From Branchiostoma floridae (lineage: Eukaryota; Chordata; Leptocardii; Amphioxiformes; Branchiostomatidae): 64,000 nt of DNA. This document shows, in pieces, positions 11,901 through 21,625 of the stretch; the stretch's first letter is position 1, and each line of letters starts with the position of its first letter. Below the pieces are notes generated by a model. The model was not told where the DNA came from and searched no databases. It saw only the letters and a list, made by a program, of their open reading frames with translations. The position numbers and the translations under genes were made by a program. The stretch is from positions 20,131,743 to 20,195,742 of the forward strand of contig NC_049980.1 of the NCBI RefSeq assembly GCF_000003815.2. The letters run 5' to 3'.

Positions 11901-12527
11901 TTTGCCTAAAGGCAAATGATTAAAAAAAAACGTTTGTAAAAATGAAACCTTTAGGCCGCCGGACCTGTTAATGGGTGAGTGAATGTGTACAGTGTTGCAT
12001 AAAAACATGCTGGTGGTATCATGATGGTAACATCGTACCTGGCGAGTAACTGTCTTCATCTTGCATGTTCAATCTTTGTCAGTTGGTATGACAGTTAACT
12101 GCGTTCCTGGTACGATGGTATATGATAATTATATTTTTTTATTCAGCATGTATATATAGATATTCAAAGCTGTATAGACTCGTAGGGTCCCCGAAATTGA
12201 GCCCTACCATTTACAGTGTAGTATAGTATCTTGATGAGTTGATTGAGACATTTTTAAAACGACTGATTGGGATATTTTGAAATGTCCACTTTTCGACTAA
12301 TAATGTGTATATATATACATTGTATATACATAATCATGTGCCTTACCGAATGGATGTGTGTGCAGCCGAGGTAAAGTGACAGCAGGAAGGTTGGCCCTCA
12401 CAGCCTGTGGCAGCTGGACCATAGAGACTGAAGGTTTGTCCTCTTTCAGGGTAGGTCTAGAAAATACCATGGGTAGATGGCGAAGCCGTGTCAGATAGTG
12501 TAGGTCGAACCTTTCGGTCCGCGCCAT
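8986..12527 (-). CDS. galactose 3-O-sulfotransferase family protein (Gal3ST), three coding exons
   Basis: Golgi type II enzyme transferring sulfate from PAPS to galactose 3-OH on glycolipids or glycoproteins. Exons: 12347-12527, 11554-11671 and 8986-10054. Splice sites are GTAAGG/GACAG and GTAAGC/GACAG, and phases 1 and 2 match, giving 455 aa. Exon 2 encodes MRRSRLRIMLIALLWLVFLS, a basic tail plus signal anchor. ATG 11666 (393 aa) is an alternative start giving the short cytoplasmic tail normal for the family. The 62-residue extension from exon 1 is in frame but less certain. Exon 3 holds the whole catalytic domain: PAPS 5'-phosphosulfate loop KVHKAGSTT (about 121-129), LRHPINILKSVFNW (3'-phosphate region, from about 201), and ESLVLLRRIMCWDITDILYL, strongly Gal3ST-like. 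Which of the vertebrate GAL3ST1-4 it corresponds to cannot be told. Confidence 0.87.
10185..10190 (-). terminator. RNA polymerase III terminator of tRNA-Ile
   Basis: TTTTTT on the minus strand, 3 nt past the discriminator base of the tRNA-Ile gene. Confidence 0.85.
10194..10297 (-). tRNA. tRNA-Ile (anticodon UAU) with a 30-nt intron
   Basis: Cloverleaf read on the minus strand from 10297. Acceptor arm GCTCCTG pairs perfectly with CAGGAGC; discriminator A at 10194. D arm is GCGC/GCGC with an A-box TGGCGCAATCGG; T arm is GTGGG-TTCGAAC-CCCAC. The anticodon loop CTTATA|A reads UAU at 34-36. A 30-nt intron (starting CAGCAGTATAG) follows position 37, the canonical site, and its 5' end resembles the intron known in vertebrate Ile-UAU genes. 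The mature length is 74 nt before CCA. It lies in the intron of the sulfotransferase gene on the same strand. Confidence 0.95.
10361..10623 (-). other. possible alternative acidic exon inside the sulfotransferase intron
   Basis: Open frame from ATG 10623. Its end is very acidic (EEDDDVDDDNQEEPEK; EDEQVSQEESDER). It reaches a good donor, CGA|GTGAGA, at 10361/10360. Read in this frame it leaves phase 2, which joins exactly in frame to the catalytic exon starting at 10054 (GA|G makes Glu). An internal acceptor TTGTCAAG at 10498 would give a 137-nt version. Joining exon 2 (phase 2) to that version does not keep the acidic frame, so it would have to be an alternative first or mutually exclusive exon. 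The acidic composition could also be chance or belong to an unrelated gene. Confidence 0.25.
12025..12125. repeat. short fold-back repeat
   Basis: Imperfect inverted repeat: ACATCGTACCTGGCGAGTAA near 12030 and its partner, TTAACTGCGTTCCTGGTACG, ending near 12115. It lies in the intron between the first two proposed sulfotransferase exons and resembles a miniature hairpin element. Confidence 0.45.
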
Positions 12528-13919
12528 GATTGGTAGATCCGGTTAGCCTGGTAACCATACCATCGTGAGGCCCATCATTCCCTACAGTGCTGGAAGTGTT
12601 GGCCTCCAACCCAGTTTATTAGCCGGATAATTTTTAAGATATTTAGAAAGTCTGACTGGAAAGATAGGCCGTCAGAAATAGGCCTTTGCTTAGTAGGATA
12701 TGACCCAGCAAAAGTCAAAACACCCCTCAGTCGGAATGGTTACCATGTTGGGATCCGGTTTACACACATACAATGGTGTACTGCAGACTACTATCAGGAA
12801 CACGCACCTTTGACATTTGAAAAAGGATCCGATGTCACATCTTGATTTCTCGTTCCTCATCGATTGGTACTTATTCACTTGTGTATAATTACAATCTCAC
12901 AGACAGCACGCAATTAGAAGTTGTCCCGCCCCATTCGCTACGATCATGAAATCTATCTTTTATATTAAAATAGAAATTAAGTCCCCAAAAGCATACATTG
13001 TATTCCGTAGCAATAGTTCTTATTCCGCTTGATTGTTGCCATCGTTATGATTTGCACTGTCTGTGTACTTTTTCGAGATACGTACTACTACATGTTGCAT
13101 TGTAATGAGCCCTCGGGCAAGACCTTGCGAATAAAACTACTCGGTCAGTATATAACTTACAATACACGTTTACGTATACCCCAAATTACGATCATTTGGT
13201 AACTAAATCCATGAGCAAGTGAAAACCATGCTGAGCGCTAATCTTGAAGTTACCGGATGATTAACGATCACTGTAAGGTTGGGTCGTTTAACGCCCGACA
13301 TATTTGTTGTTGACAAAACATTCTTCCCTAAGTTATGCAGTCGAATTCGAAGATAACATACAATTTAAATTGCACCAAACGAGGTAATGAGGCAAGAGAA
13401 ACAAATGTACCTAGAAAACATGTACAAACTCCTTTGGTGAACCGTTCACTTGTTAGGAGTCTTCTTCAGACCCAGGAGCTTTCATCAGACAGCAGCCCTT
13501 TGTCTGGCTTACTTGACGTGTGAGCCATGACCTGTAATATGGAGGGATCGCTCACTGGAAAGACCAGTTGTTGAAAAACGCCTCAGGTAGAACTGGATTC
13601 AGTTAAATGCCTATCGAAGCGGTATCACATTAGTATTCAAACAGATGTATGGTCCAGGTCAGTGTTTTACAGGCGTTCTTGCTACATTCTGTCTAGTGTA
13701 AAGCAGTTAGCCGAACCTTGCATCTGCTTAGAGACATATGTAATACCCGCATGTGTCAACCGTGGAACGAAAGCTTTGGTGACCTTGTAAGAATTGCCGA
13801 AACATATACATGTATAACCATTGGCAGATTGACTGAACTGCTGTGACCTTAAAACAACCAAGAACTGAGAAAGTTTAATTGACTGCAACTGCAATGTTTG
13901 AACAACATGATGTCTAACT

Positions 13920-15060
13920 TTACATCTCCTCTTCGTAAATAGGGCACTTAAATCATATCTACATAACTAGAGTTCGGCGACCTCATACCTCCATGAATAT
14001 TTAGAGCTTTTGTTTATTTCATGCAAATGACTTAACATTAACATGATTTATGCATGGTGTTGTTCATCATTGAATAACGTACAGTACACGTCACAAGTAA
14101 AATTCCCAATTCAGATCATTAATCATTAAGTTGTTTTGCAATTTTTGCATAATTTATGCAAATAAGTTCCTCATATGCATATTTGATATCTGCATATGTT
14201 CCACCGATTATAATTAACAAGTGTTACATTTATCGAAGTCTAGTTATTGCAAACAATGGAATTATACAATTTCCTCATTAATTATGTAGATTAAGTCCTC
14301 ATTTGCATAAAATGCATATCATTATGAACATCTTTGCCCAAGCTACCTGCATACCTAAAATGCAGGCAATCCGTCGTTCCTTTCTGCAGTTATCCTCTTT
14401 GGAGTGTCTTGACAAAAACGCTCCTGCAGTTCTACAATTGAATGTTAGGGGACTGAAACTTGCCCCACTTTGTCATGACGCTAAAAGCTATCTACCACCT
14501 AAATGTCACGACCATATCACGTCCGGGACAAGAGATACATTGAAAAAACTGCTATGATAGATTATTCTCATTAATTATGCAAATGTACTCCTATTTTGCA
14601 TAATTAGTATTTTATCTTGTACAACATTGTCTAAGGTACCTGCATATCAAAAATCATAAAAATCCATTGTTCCCTTCTGGAGTTATCGTCTTCAGAAGTT
14701 TTTGACAAAAATGCCCCTGCTATCCTAAACCCGGACGCTAGGGGGCCCAAACTTATGTCATTTCTTCCTGAGCACAAGAGCTATCTAACACCCCAAAATC
14801 GTGACCATAGCATGCTCAGAACACCGAGATAGCAAACCCGGAAGTTGCGCTGCAGTACCAAGGGAAGCCGCTAGGGGGCCCAAAATCTAATCATTTCCAG
14901 CTTTCATCACACACTACCAACACACCAAGTATGAAACCAAGTCACCCTGGGGTTCTTGAGTTATCTTGTTTACAAACACACAGACACACAGACAGACAGA
15001 CAGACAAACGCTGGGTAAAATATAACCTCCATGACATTTCATGGAGGTAACAAGTTATTA
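13920..15060. repeat. composite dispersed repeat with tandem diverged units
   Basis: A/T-rich lead-in with many TTAATTATGCAAAT-like words, then two diverged copies of a unit of about 200 bp. Copy 1 is about 14337-14560, copy 2 about 14633-14830. They share ACCTGCATA, GTTCC(C)TTCTG.AGTTATC and GACAAAAA.GC(C/T)CCTGC, then GCTATCTA, in order. A partial third unit with GCTAGGGGGCCCAAA (also in copy 2) lies at about 14850-14950. The block ends with a CAGACAGA run and a CCATGACATTTCATGG palindrome. It looks like a transposon-derived or satellite-like family. Confidence 0.65.
14975..15007. repeat. (CAGA)n microsatellite
   Basis: ACACACAGACACACAGACAG followed by further CAGA units, within the composite repeat upstream of CFAP53. 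Confidence 0.8.
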
Positions 15061-15639
15061 CATGTATCACGTGAGAATCGCATCGAGCACACAAACATAT
15101 CGTAGCCTTCTCATAACCATTATCAGACAGAACAGGGCAGGCGTTTCTCAGTCGAGAATTGTTGAATTGACACAAAAGTTTGAGATCAATCGGTCACTAT
15201 GGGTAAATTAATCTCATGAGCTTACGTTAATTATTCTAAATCTACAGCCAACCGGTAGTCAAAATAAATATTTCATTGCACGTTAGCGTTACCATATGTT
15301 AGTGAATTTTATCTTCGAATACTCAAGTAGAATAAAATATTACCCTGCGTTTAGTACAAATACAAGGCACATCATGGCCCAGTTTTGTGTGATGTGATGT
15401 TATCAGTTGTGTTGAAGTAGCAAAGACGACCCCTAGCGACTGATGGCTACTCTGAACAATACGTTACCAGAGGTGTATAAAGTCTCAAAGATACAACTGG
15501 TAGGTTTCTTGGAGCTCTGCATCATCTACATATGTGAAAAAAATAACTTGCATATGAGATGTCAAACTCTAATTCTCATGCACTCCGCTGATCAGCTGCA
15601 AGGGGCAGATCGCTAGTGCGGAACTGTAAATAGACCGCG

Positions 15640-15652
15640 GTTGCTAGGTAAT
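15640..15652 (+). promoter_or_regulatory. RFX X-box in the CFAP53 promoter
   Basis: GTTGCTAGGTAAT closely follows the palindromic RFX consensus (GTNRCC-RGYAAC type). It lies 263-275 bp upstream of the CFAP53 ATG. X-boxes at this distance are the standard mark of RFX-controlled ciliary genes, which suits CFAP53. The site is seen directly; its use is inferred. Confidence 0.75.
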
Positions 15653-15653
15653 G

Positions 15654-15661
15654 TGACGTCA
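15654..15661 (+). promoter_or_regulatory. CRE (TGACGTCA)
   Basis: A perfect palindromic cAMP-response element, one base after the X-box and upstream of CFAP53. The pair probably marks the core promoter. Confidence 0.6.
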
Positions 15662-15914
15662 CGGAACAACAGTGTACTTGAGTCCACACAACGCGAAACG
15701 CGGTGTTGGTCAGGCACGTACTCGGCTGCTGTTGCGTTGTATCTACGTCTTCCTATACGGTAGTTCTTGGGAAACTCTTCCTGTCAGTGTGGTGTACAGA
15801 TCTTAAACGTCCACGGGATAGAATTCGGACCGTTGCTAAAGCGTTTACTAAGCTGAGGAGTTTTCGAATTCGGAGAAATCAGTGCATCACCGAGGGGACA
15901 CATCAGCAGCCGCC

Positions 15915-18900
15915 ATGTTGGCCACACAAAAACAACGGAAATGTCGGGAATTCACCGGCCCGACACCACATTCGGTGGCAATCGTGAGTACTTATGGTTT
16001 CTATATTATTTGTAGATGTTGCTTGCATGTTAGTGTGCAGTTTTTACAACATACTTACAAGGCAGCTCACTCACAAAGACCCAGTGTGACTGAAATTTCA
16101 GACACTTCGCTGCGAGCATTTGGTATAAAAAGAAACACAGATTCATGATCAGGGCTGGAAATACAATTTTTACACCAGGTAAAATTTACCTGGTTCAACT
16201 AGTCTTGGTCAAAATGGAAACTGTCAGGACACAGTTCTTTTTTCATCTTACAGGTGGTATTGATGATTTGAATGCTGTAAAACTAAAGGTTTCAGTACTA
16301 GTACAGAAATGAGAAATACCTGCACAGCTTCAAGCAACATTACCTGCATATCCATATAGGTAGTACTTCACACCGTGAGATTAACCTATCACACGCTAAC
16401 TCGACACTCTTGCCTGCCTCACAGAAAGCCAAGATGCCAAGCAAACGGCCCGCGGAGCACCTGATCCTGGAGCGGCGGAGACAGGAAGACCTGCGGGACG
16501 AGGCTATCGCCATCACCAACTACAACAAGATGTGTGACCTGAAGAACGACTGGGAGAGGATCACAGACAAGCGCATCCAGAAGAACACAGTCACACGTAG
16601 GGTACAGGGACTGTTACAGCAGGAGAAGTTCAGCCTGGAAGACAGGCGGCAAAAGTAAGGATTACTAAGCGTTTTGTTTTATCAGAGGTTTATGTAGGCA
16701 AAACCTGCTCAATTTTTCATTGATTGATGGATTGACACTACATGTACATGGCTCATTTGAAGATGTTGTCATTTTTATGATATGTCTAACAAATTTTTAA
16801 CAATAGATATATTATCTGTTTTTGAAATTGCAATATTGTAGTTTAGTTTTGTAGTTTGATTTAATATAGCGGTCAGAACAATTTGGTTATTTACCAGCTC
16901 TGCAAAGCCTGAACTCCGCCCAACACCCTGGTCAACTTGGCCAACACTCAACTTGGCCAACGTTAGGATTCGGGTAAGGATGTAAGGCTGAGTTCGTCTT
17001 TTGAGCCTGTTACTTACTCAACATCATCTCCAGGTTGAGGAATCTTCTAGAGGAAGAGGAAAAGCAGTACCTACAACAGATGGAAGCCCAGGAGGAGACA
17101 ACCCTGGAGCGACAGGCCAAGATGCGTGAGCGAGCCAAGTTTCTAAAGGAGAAGAGAGAGATGGAGAGACAGCGTCTGGTCGAAGAGAAACTGGATCAAC
17201 AATGGAGGTACAAAGTTGTCAAAGAGCTGCTCATTGGCATGATTTAATCATTTTTCATTATTATTCAAAATAACTCAATTTCAAGTCAACGTCAATCTTG
17301 TTATTTAGCTCTCTCAATAATATGTTTACTTTCACATAGTTTCAGAAACTTACAATGTCAAAATTTCTTTGCATACGTTTTTTACGTTCACTATTTGGCA
17401 ACTTAAAAGAAGAGAAACAAGCGACTCAACTTTTACAAAACATGTTCTTAAACTGAACATAACTTTCGCAACATGGTCCCAAATGCAGCTGTTAACTTCA
17501 AGCTTGTATTCTACAGGGAACAGTGTGAGGAGCTGAGGTCCAACCTGAGCCGCCGCCATCTTGACGAGGTGTGTACGGAACGTCAGGAGCAGCTGAGGGT
17601 GAAAGAGCACATCAAACAGCAAAGGGAGGAGGAAGAGAGAATGTATGCAGGTAAGGTACAACAGCCACTGACTTAATAAAGAGAGAGAATGCATCAAAAT
17701 AACCTAAGAACAACAGACAACAGGTACTACTGCCTTAAAAAGATACACCCCAATAACGAGGTACAATGTCATGTAATAATAAAAATGTTCCCTAAATTCT
17801 TTTGCTAGCTCTTTGGGAGGTGTTTGTTGCGTCAATGATAAGTACTGTACAGCATTTCTACAATTTTCTTTTCTAAAAATTGTTATGGATTATTAAAGTG
17901 AAATAATCAGTGTAATGATATCATAGTCACAAAGTGGCACTATATGACTGACTTTTATCCATGTCTGTTTTCACAGAGTTGTACGAGAAAGACCGTCTGG
18001 CTAAGTCAGTGCGAGAGGAGGAGGAAGCCAAGGCCCAGATGGAGAGGAACAGGGAGATGTTGGAGACCCTGAACCTGCAGAAGGCAGCACTGGAGGTGCA
18101 GAAACAGGCAGCTGCTGACCTCAAGAAGGAGGAAGCACAACTACTGGTATGTTGTTACTTTTGGTTTGAATTTTTTTAAATTACCGCTTTTCTTATATAT
18201 TTATGTTAATATCTGGTGGTTTCTGGGACTAATTCCTTGCTTTAAGGTATGCAAATCGTAGACGTTTGACACTTTTCATTAATCTTCAAATAGAATAGAT
18301 TGTTGCACAAAAACTATGCTTCTCTTTATGTCTTTGATCATTGCCACTTATTTATTGAAGTGTAGACCTAGATTTTAAAATGCAATGATCCAACCTGGTG
18401 TTTTGATGTCTCCTGACCAGTTGACTATCAATTCCTTACACAGAGAGAAGAGAAAGAACTGAGGAAGATTGAAGAGCAGCGGGCAGCAGAGGAAAAAGTC
18501 CGCAAACAGCAGGAGATGAGGTCAGACCTGGACCGCTCCATCCGCATCAAGATGAAGAAACAGGCCAAGGAAGTCCAGGAGGAGCTGGCTCTGGACATGA
18601 AAATACTGGAACAGCTGCTGCAAGAGTCCAGAAATGAGGCCATGGAGAGCATCCAAAGGAAGGTAGGGTATCGGAAAAGATTTTAATTTGTGAAATTGAA
18701 GTTCTTTTTCACAGCCACCTGCCAATATTTTGGCAACTTACCAGCTGCCTTCATCAGGGCAAAATGAAGCCTATGAATCGAATGAGTATGATAAAGATTT
18801 ACTTGTGGTTTTGAAAAAATACTTTAATTTGAAAGTACTTAACAATTTTATAAATTTTATTTAAACAAAAGCTATATGTGTTTGTTACCTATGNNNNNNN

Positions 18901-21175
18901 NNNNNNNNNNNNNNNNNNNNNNNNNNNNNNNNNNNNNNNNNNNNNNNNNNNNNNNNNNNNNNNNNNNNNNNNNNNNNNNNNNNNNNNNNNNNNACAGCAA
19001 TGCAAGACACCTGGCATAATTTACCTTGTGACGATAACAGGATGTTGAAATAGTAGCAACTGCAATGTTCTACATCTATTGGTTAGTTGCCAGATAAACT
19101 TTCATTGCAATGTGACAATGTAAAATGATAATTAAACCTCCTCAGTTGCAATTAAATGAGTGCTGCTTTCAAATTGATCATGCTAATTATGTTGTTTTGT
19201 TGAACTGCAAACATTGTGGATACAATGTACATGAAACATGATATAGATTAAACAGGTGAGATGGAATGGTGACTTATTGGTGACAAGTTTCAAACACATT
19301 TGAATTGAGTTTAACTGCACTATGGTACAAGTTGATTGGGAGAGACACAATGCAAGATTTGACATGTCCTTCAACTCAAAGGTGTATATTTTCCGTTCAC
19401 TGTTCCAACATATTTGATGATGTGGATTCGGTGAAACTGCACTCACTTCTGCACAGGGTTGGATTTTTTTCACTTCAATTGTCAACACCTTAAATTCTAT
19501 ACTTGATATAGACACAAACTGTTTGAGTGTACCATCAGTGTACATGTAGTATGCTTTTCTTTTTCACTTGAAATGACAATGACTTTTTCCCGTTGTGTTT
19601 AGCGTGAGCTTCGTGAGGAACAACAGCGCTTCCAAGAGTACCTGGCCAGGGAAGCAGAGCGGGAGAAAGAGCGGGAACTTGAGCTGGAACAGCTCATTGA
19701 TGTTGAAGTGCAAAAGATGTGGGCCAAGCGAAAAGAGCAGTGGCGGCTTGAGCGTGAGGCACGTCATCGGCTCATGTCAGACGTCTTGGCCACTAGGAGA
19801 AAGCAAGTGGAGGACAAATGTAAGCATTCGTTTTTGACTCCAAGCAGATCTCTGTCACACAATAGAGAGCTAAGAATACTTTTATAGGTTGTGTGAAAGA
19901 TTTTTCAAACGCAGGATGAAATTGTGGTTGACCTATTGTCATTCAGGATAAGGAATTACCAATAAGTTTGACCGAAGACCATACAGCACATAGTATCAGC
20001 AATTGTAGATAGTGTCAGTAAGTTTATACTGCCTACCAGGGCTGGGTACCGGTACATAAAATTCAGGTCCAGGTCCGGTTCAGGTCCAGAGGATTAGGTC
20101 CAGGTCCGGACCTGAACCTGGACCTGATGCAGTATGACTCATACCAATGGTCCATTTCACTACAAAGAAATCTGTTTGGTGGAGTATTAGACTTACACTG
20201 ACGTTTTAAAATCATACAAAGCTAACTGCACCTGTACGATTGACTGTAAAACTTGGTAGAAATGACTATAAACTCTAATCTACTTCACTCTTGTTATTTT
20301 CTTCCACCTGCAAGCGTCAGAACGTGTGAATGCCTGATAAAATGATCTGTTAATTTTCTAATCGGTCCAACATCCTGTCCACCTAATTTTTTCAGGTCCG
20401 GTTTTTCTGGACCGGTCCAATAAGAAAAACCTACTGCCTACTGTCTCTGTGAGTGACCTAATGTAGATGATGGCCTCCTTAATTTGTCTCACATAGAAGT
20501 CCTGTTCAGTTCAGTTCTACTATTTCAAACTTGTCCAGCCAAACGGCATGGCCTGGTCACTTTATATCAAATCTTACATTCATTTTAATTTTCTTGTGTG
20601 TTTTCTTTTTCAGTGGCAGAAAACCTTCGCCAGCAGGACGTTATCAGGGCAGAGCGTGAGGAACTGGCCCATGCTATTGAGGAGCACAAGAGGCTGGATG
20701 CAGAGCATAAGCAGAGGATCAAACAGAACAACCTGGTAAGACCTTTCTACAGCATTTGTTTTAAATCCATTCTTTTTACAAATTTCTATAATGAGAAAAA
20801 TAATGATGAAATATAAAAAAAATGATTATATGTACTACAATTAAAGAACACTTTAAATAATCTAGTTCTGTGGCTTGATTATCAAGTGCACTGATCTAAC
20901 AACTTACTGTTCATTTCTACCAGGCCTACCAAAGCGACCTTGATGCCCAAATCGATTACCAATACTCCGTACGAGCGCAACAGCAGGATGAGGAGTATCG
21001 GGAGTACCTGCATGGTGTACAGGTGGAGGAGCAGTACCAGGAGAAACTGAAAGAGGTCCTCGCCTCACCTGTCATCAACAAGATGCACCCCATGAAGAGA
21101 GCGCACAGCACTCGCAAACAACAAGCACTACAGCAGGAGGAACCACAATTTCTTTTGACTGGACAGAAATTGTAG
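15915..21175 (+). CDS. CFAP53: CFAP53 (CCDC11), ciliary doublet-microtubule inner protein (complete, nine exons)
   Basis: CFAP53 is a coiled-coil protein of axonemal doublets (a microtubule inner protein) and of basal bodies. It is needed for motile cilia and left-right asymmetry. Coding exons: 15915-15983, 16425-16654, 17034-17207, 17517-17650, 17977-18146, 18444-18662, 19603-19819, 20614-20735, 20924-21175. All junctions are GT-AG with matching phases. The product is 528 aa, against about 514 in human. Diagnostic stretches: REFTGPTPHSVAI at the N-terminus, then KLRNLLEEEEKQY, EKLDQQWREQCEELR, ELYEKDRLAKSVREEEEA, and near the C-terminus INKMHPMKRA. Almost the whole protein is charged alpha-helical coiled coil. 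The 100-N gap lies in intron 6; exons 6 and 7 join in phase 0 and align without a missing piece. The ATG at 15915 is the first in frame. Confidence 0.96.
18894..18993. other. assembly gap (100 N)
   Basis: Exactly 100 unknown bases in CFAP53 intron 6, the conventional length for a gap of unknown size. The coding sequence appears unaffected. Confidence 0.99.
20038..20433. mobile_element. hAT-like MITE, copy 1 (3' end deleted)
   Basis: Begins CAGGGCTGGGTACCGG and matches the copy at 48720-49152 along almost its whole length, including the AGGTCCAGGTCCGG/CCGGACCTGAACCTGGACCT fold-back. It ends at AAAAACCTA, lacking about 36 bp, including the 3' terminal inverted repeat, that copy 2 has there. 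It is still flanked by an 8-bp duplication, CTGCCTAC (20030-20037 and 20434-20441). It lies in CFAP53 intron 7. Confidence 0.85.
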
Positions 21176-21619
21176 GAAATTGAGGAGAGAAGTGAATTTG
21201 TAGAATGTTGTAAAATTGTATCATAATTTCAGACAGAAAAACAACATTAAGAAAATTTATCTTCTATAGTTCAAAATGTACCCAGATGAATTCTGTTGGT
21301 GACTTGACAATCTACATGTATATGATTTGATGTGAAAGATACATACACTGGAAATGTAAACAGTTCTAACTGATTTCTTGTTCATATCTGGACAATAATT
21401 TTTTCACCAAAGGTTTGGATTTAATTGTTCCTGTACAGTGGAGAAAACATAGAAAGTTAGCAATGGAAGTGTGCATACATGACAAATTCTATTGGTAGCA
21501 GTACTCTTTATTGTACAATAAGTATATATGGTGTATGAGCACATGTGTTGGTCAGTCTGTTGACTCAAATAAATTTGTATGTGTTCCTGTAAATATAGAT
21601 GCACATGTATTTGTTCTAC

Positions 21620-21625
21620 AATAAA
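21620..21625 (+). terminator. polyadenylation signal for CFAP53
   Basis: AATAAA about 445 nt after the CFAP53 stop codon, in CTACAATAAAGACACC. Another candidate (CAAATAAATT) lies about 50 nt upstream. Confidence 0.55.

Larger units (their letters stand above)
12528..15639. other. intergenic region between divergent sulfotransferase and CFAP53 genes
   Basis: The upstream regions of the two divergent genes meet here. No coding exon is supported. 13920-15060 is a large repeat block, listed separately. 12541-12570 (GTTAGCCTGGTAACCATACC) matches the arm of the hairpin near 53613. Confidence 0.5.

Noticed and set aside
18663-19602. Missing CFAP53 exon in the assembly gap
   Set aside because: Exons 6 and 7 are both phase 0 and align contiguously with the family, so the gap need not hide an exon.
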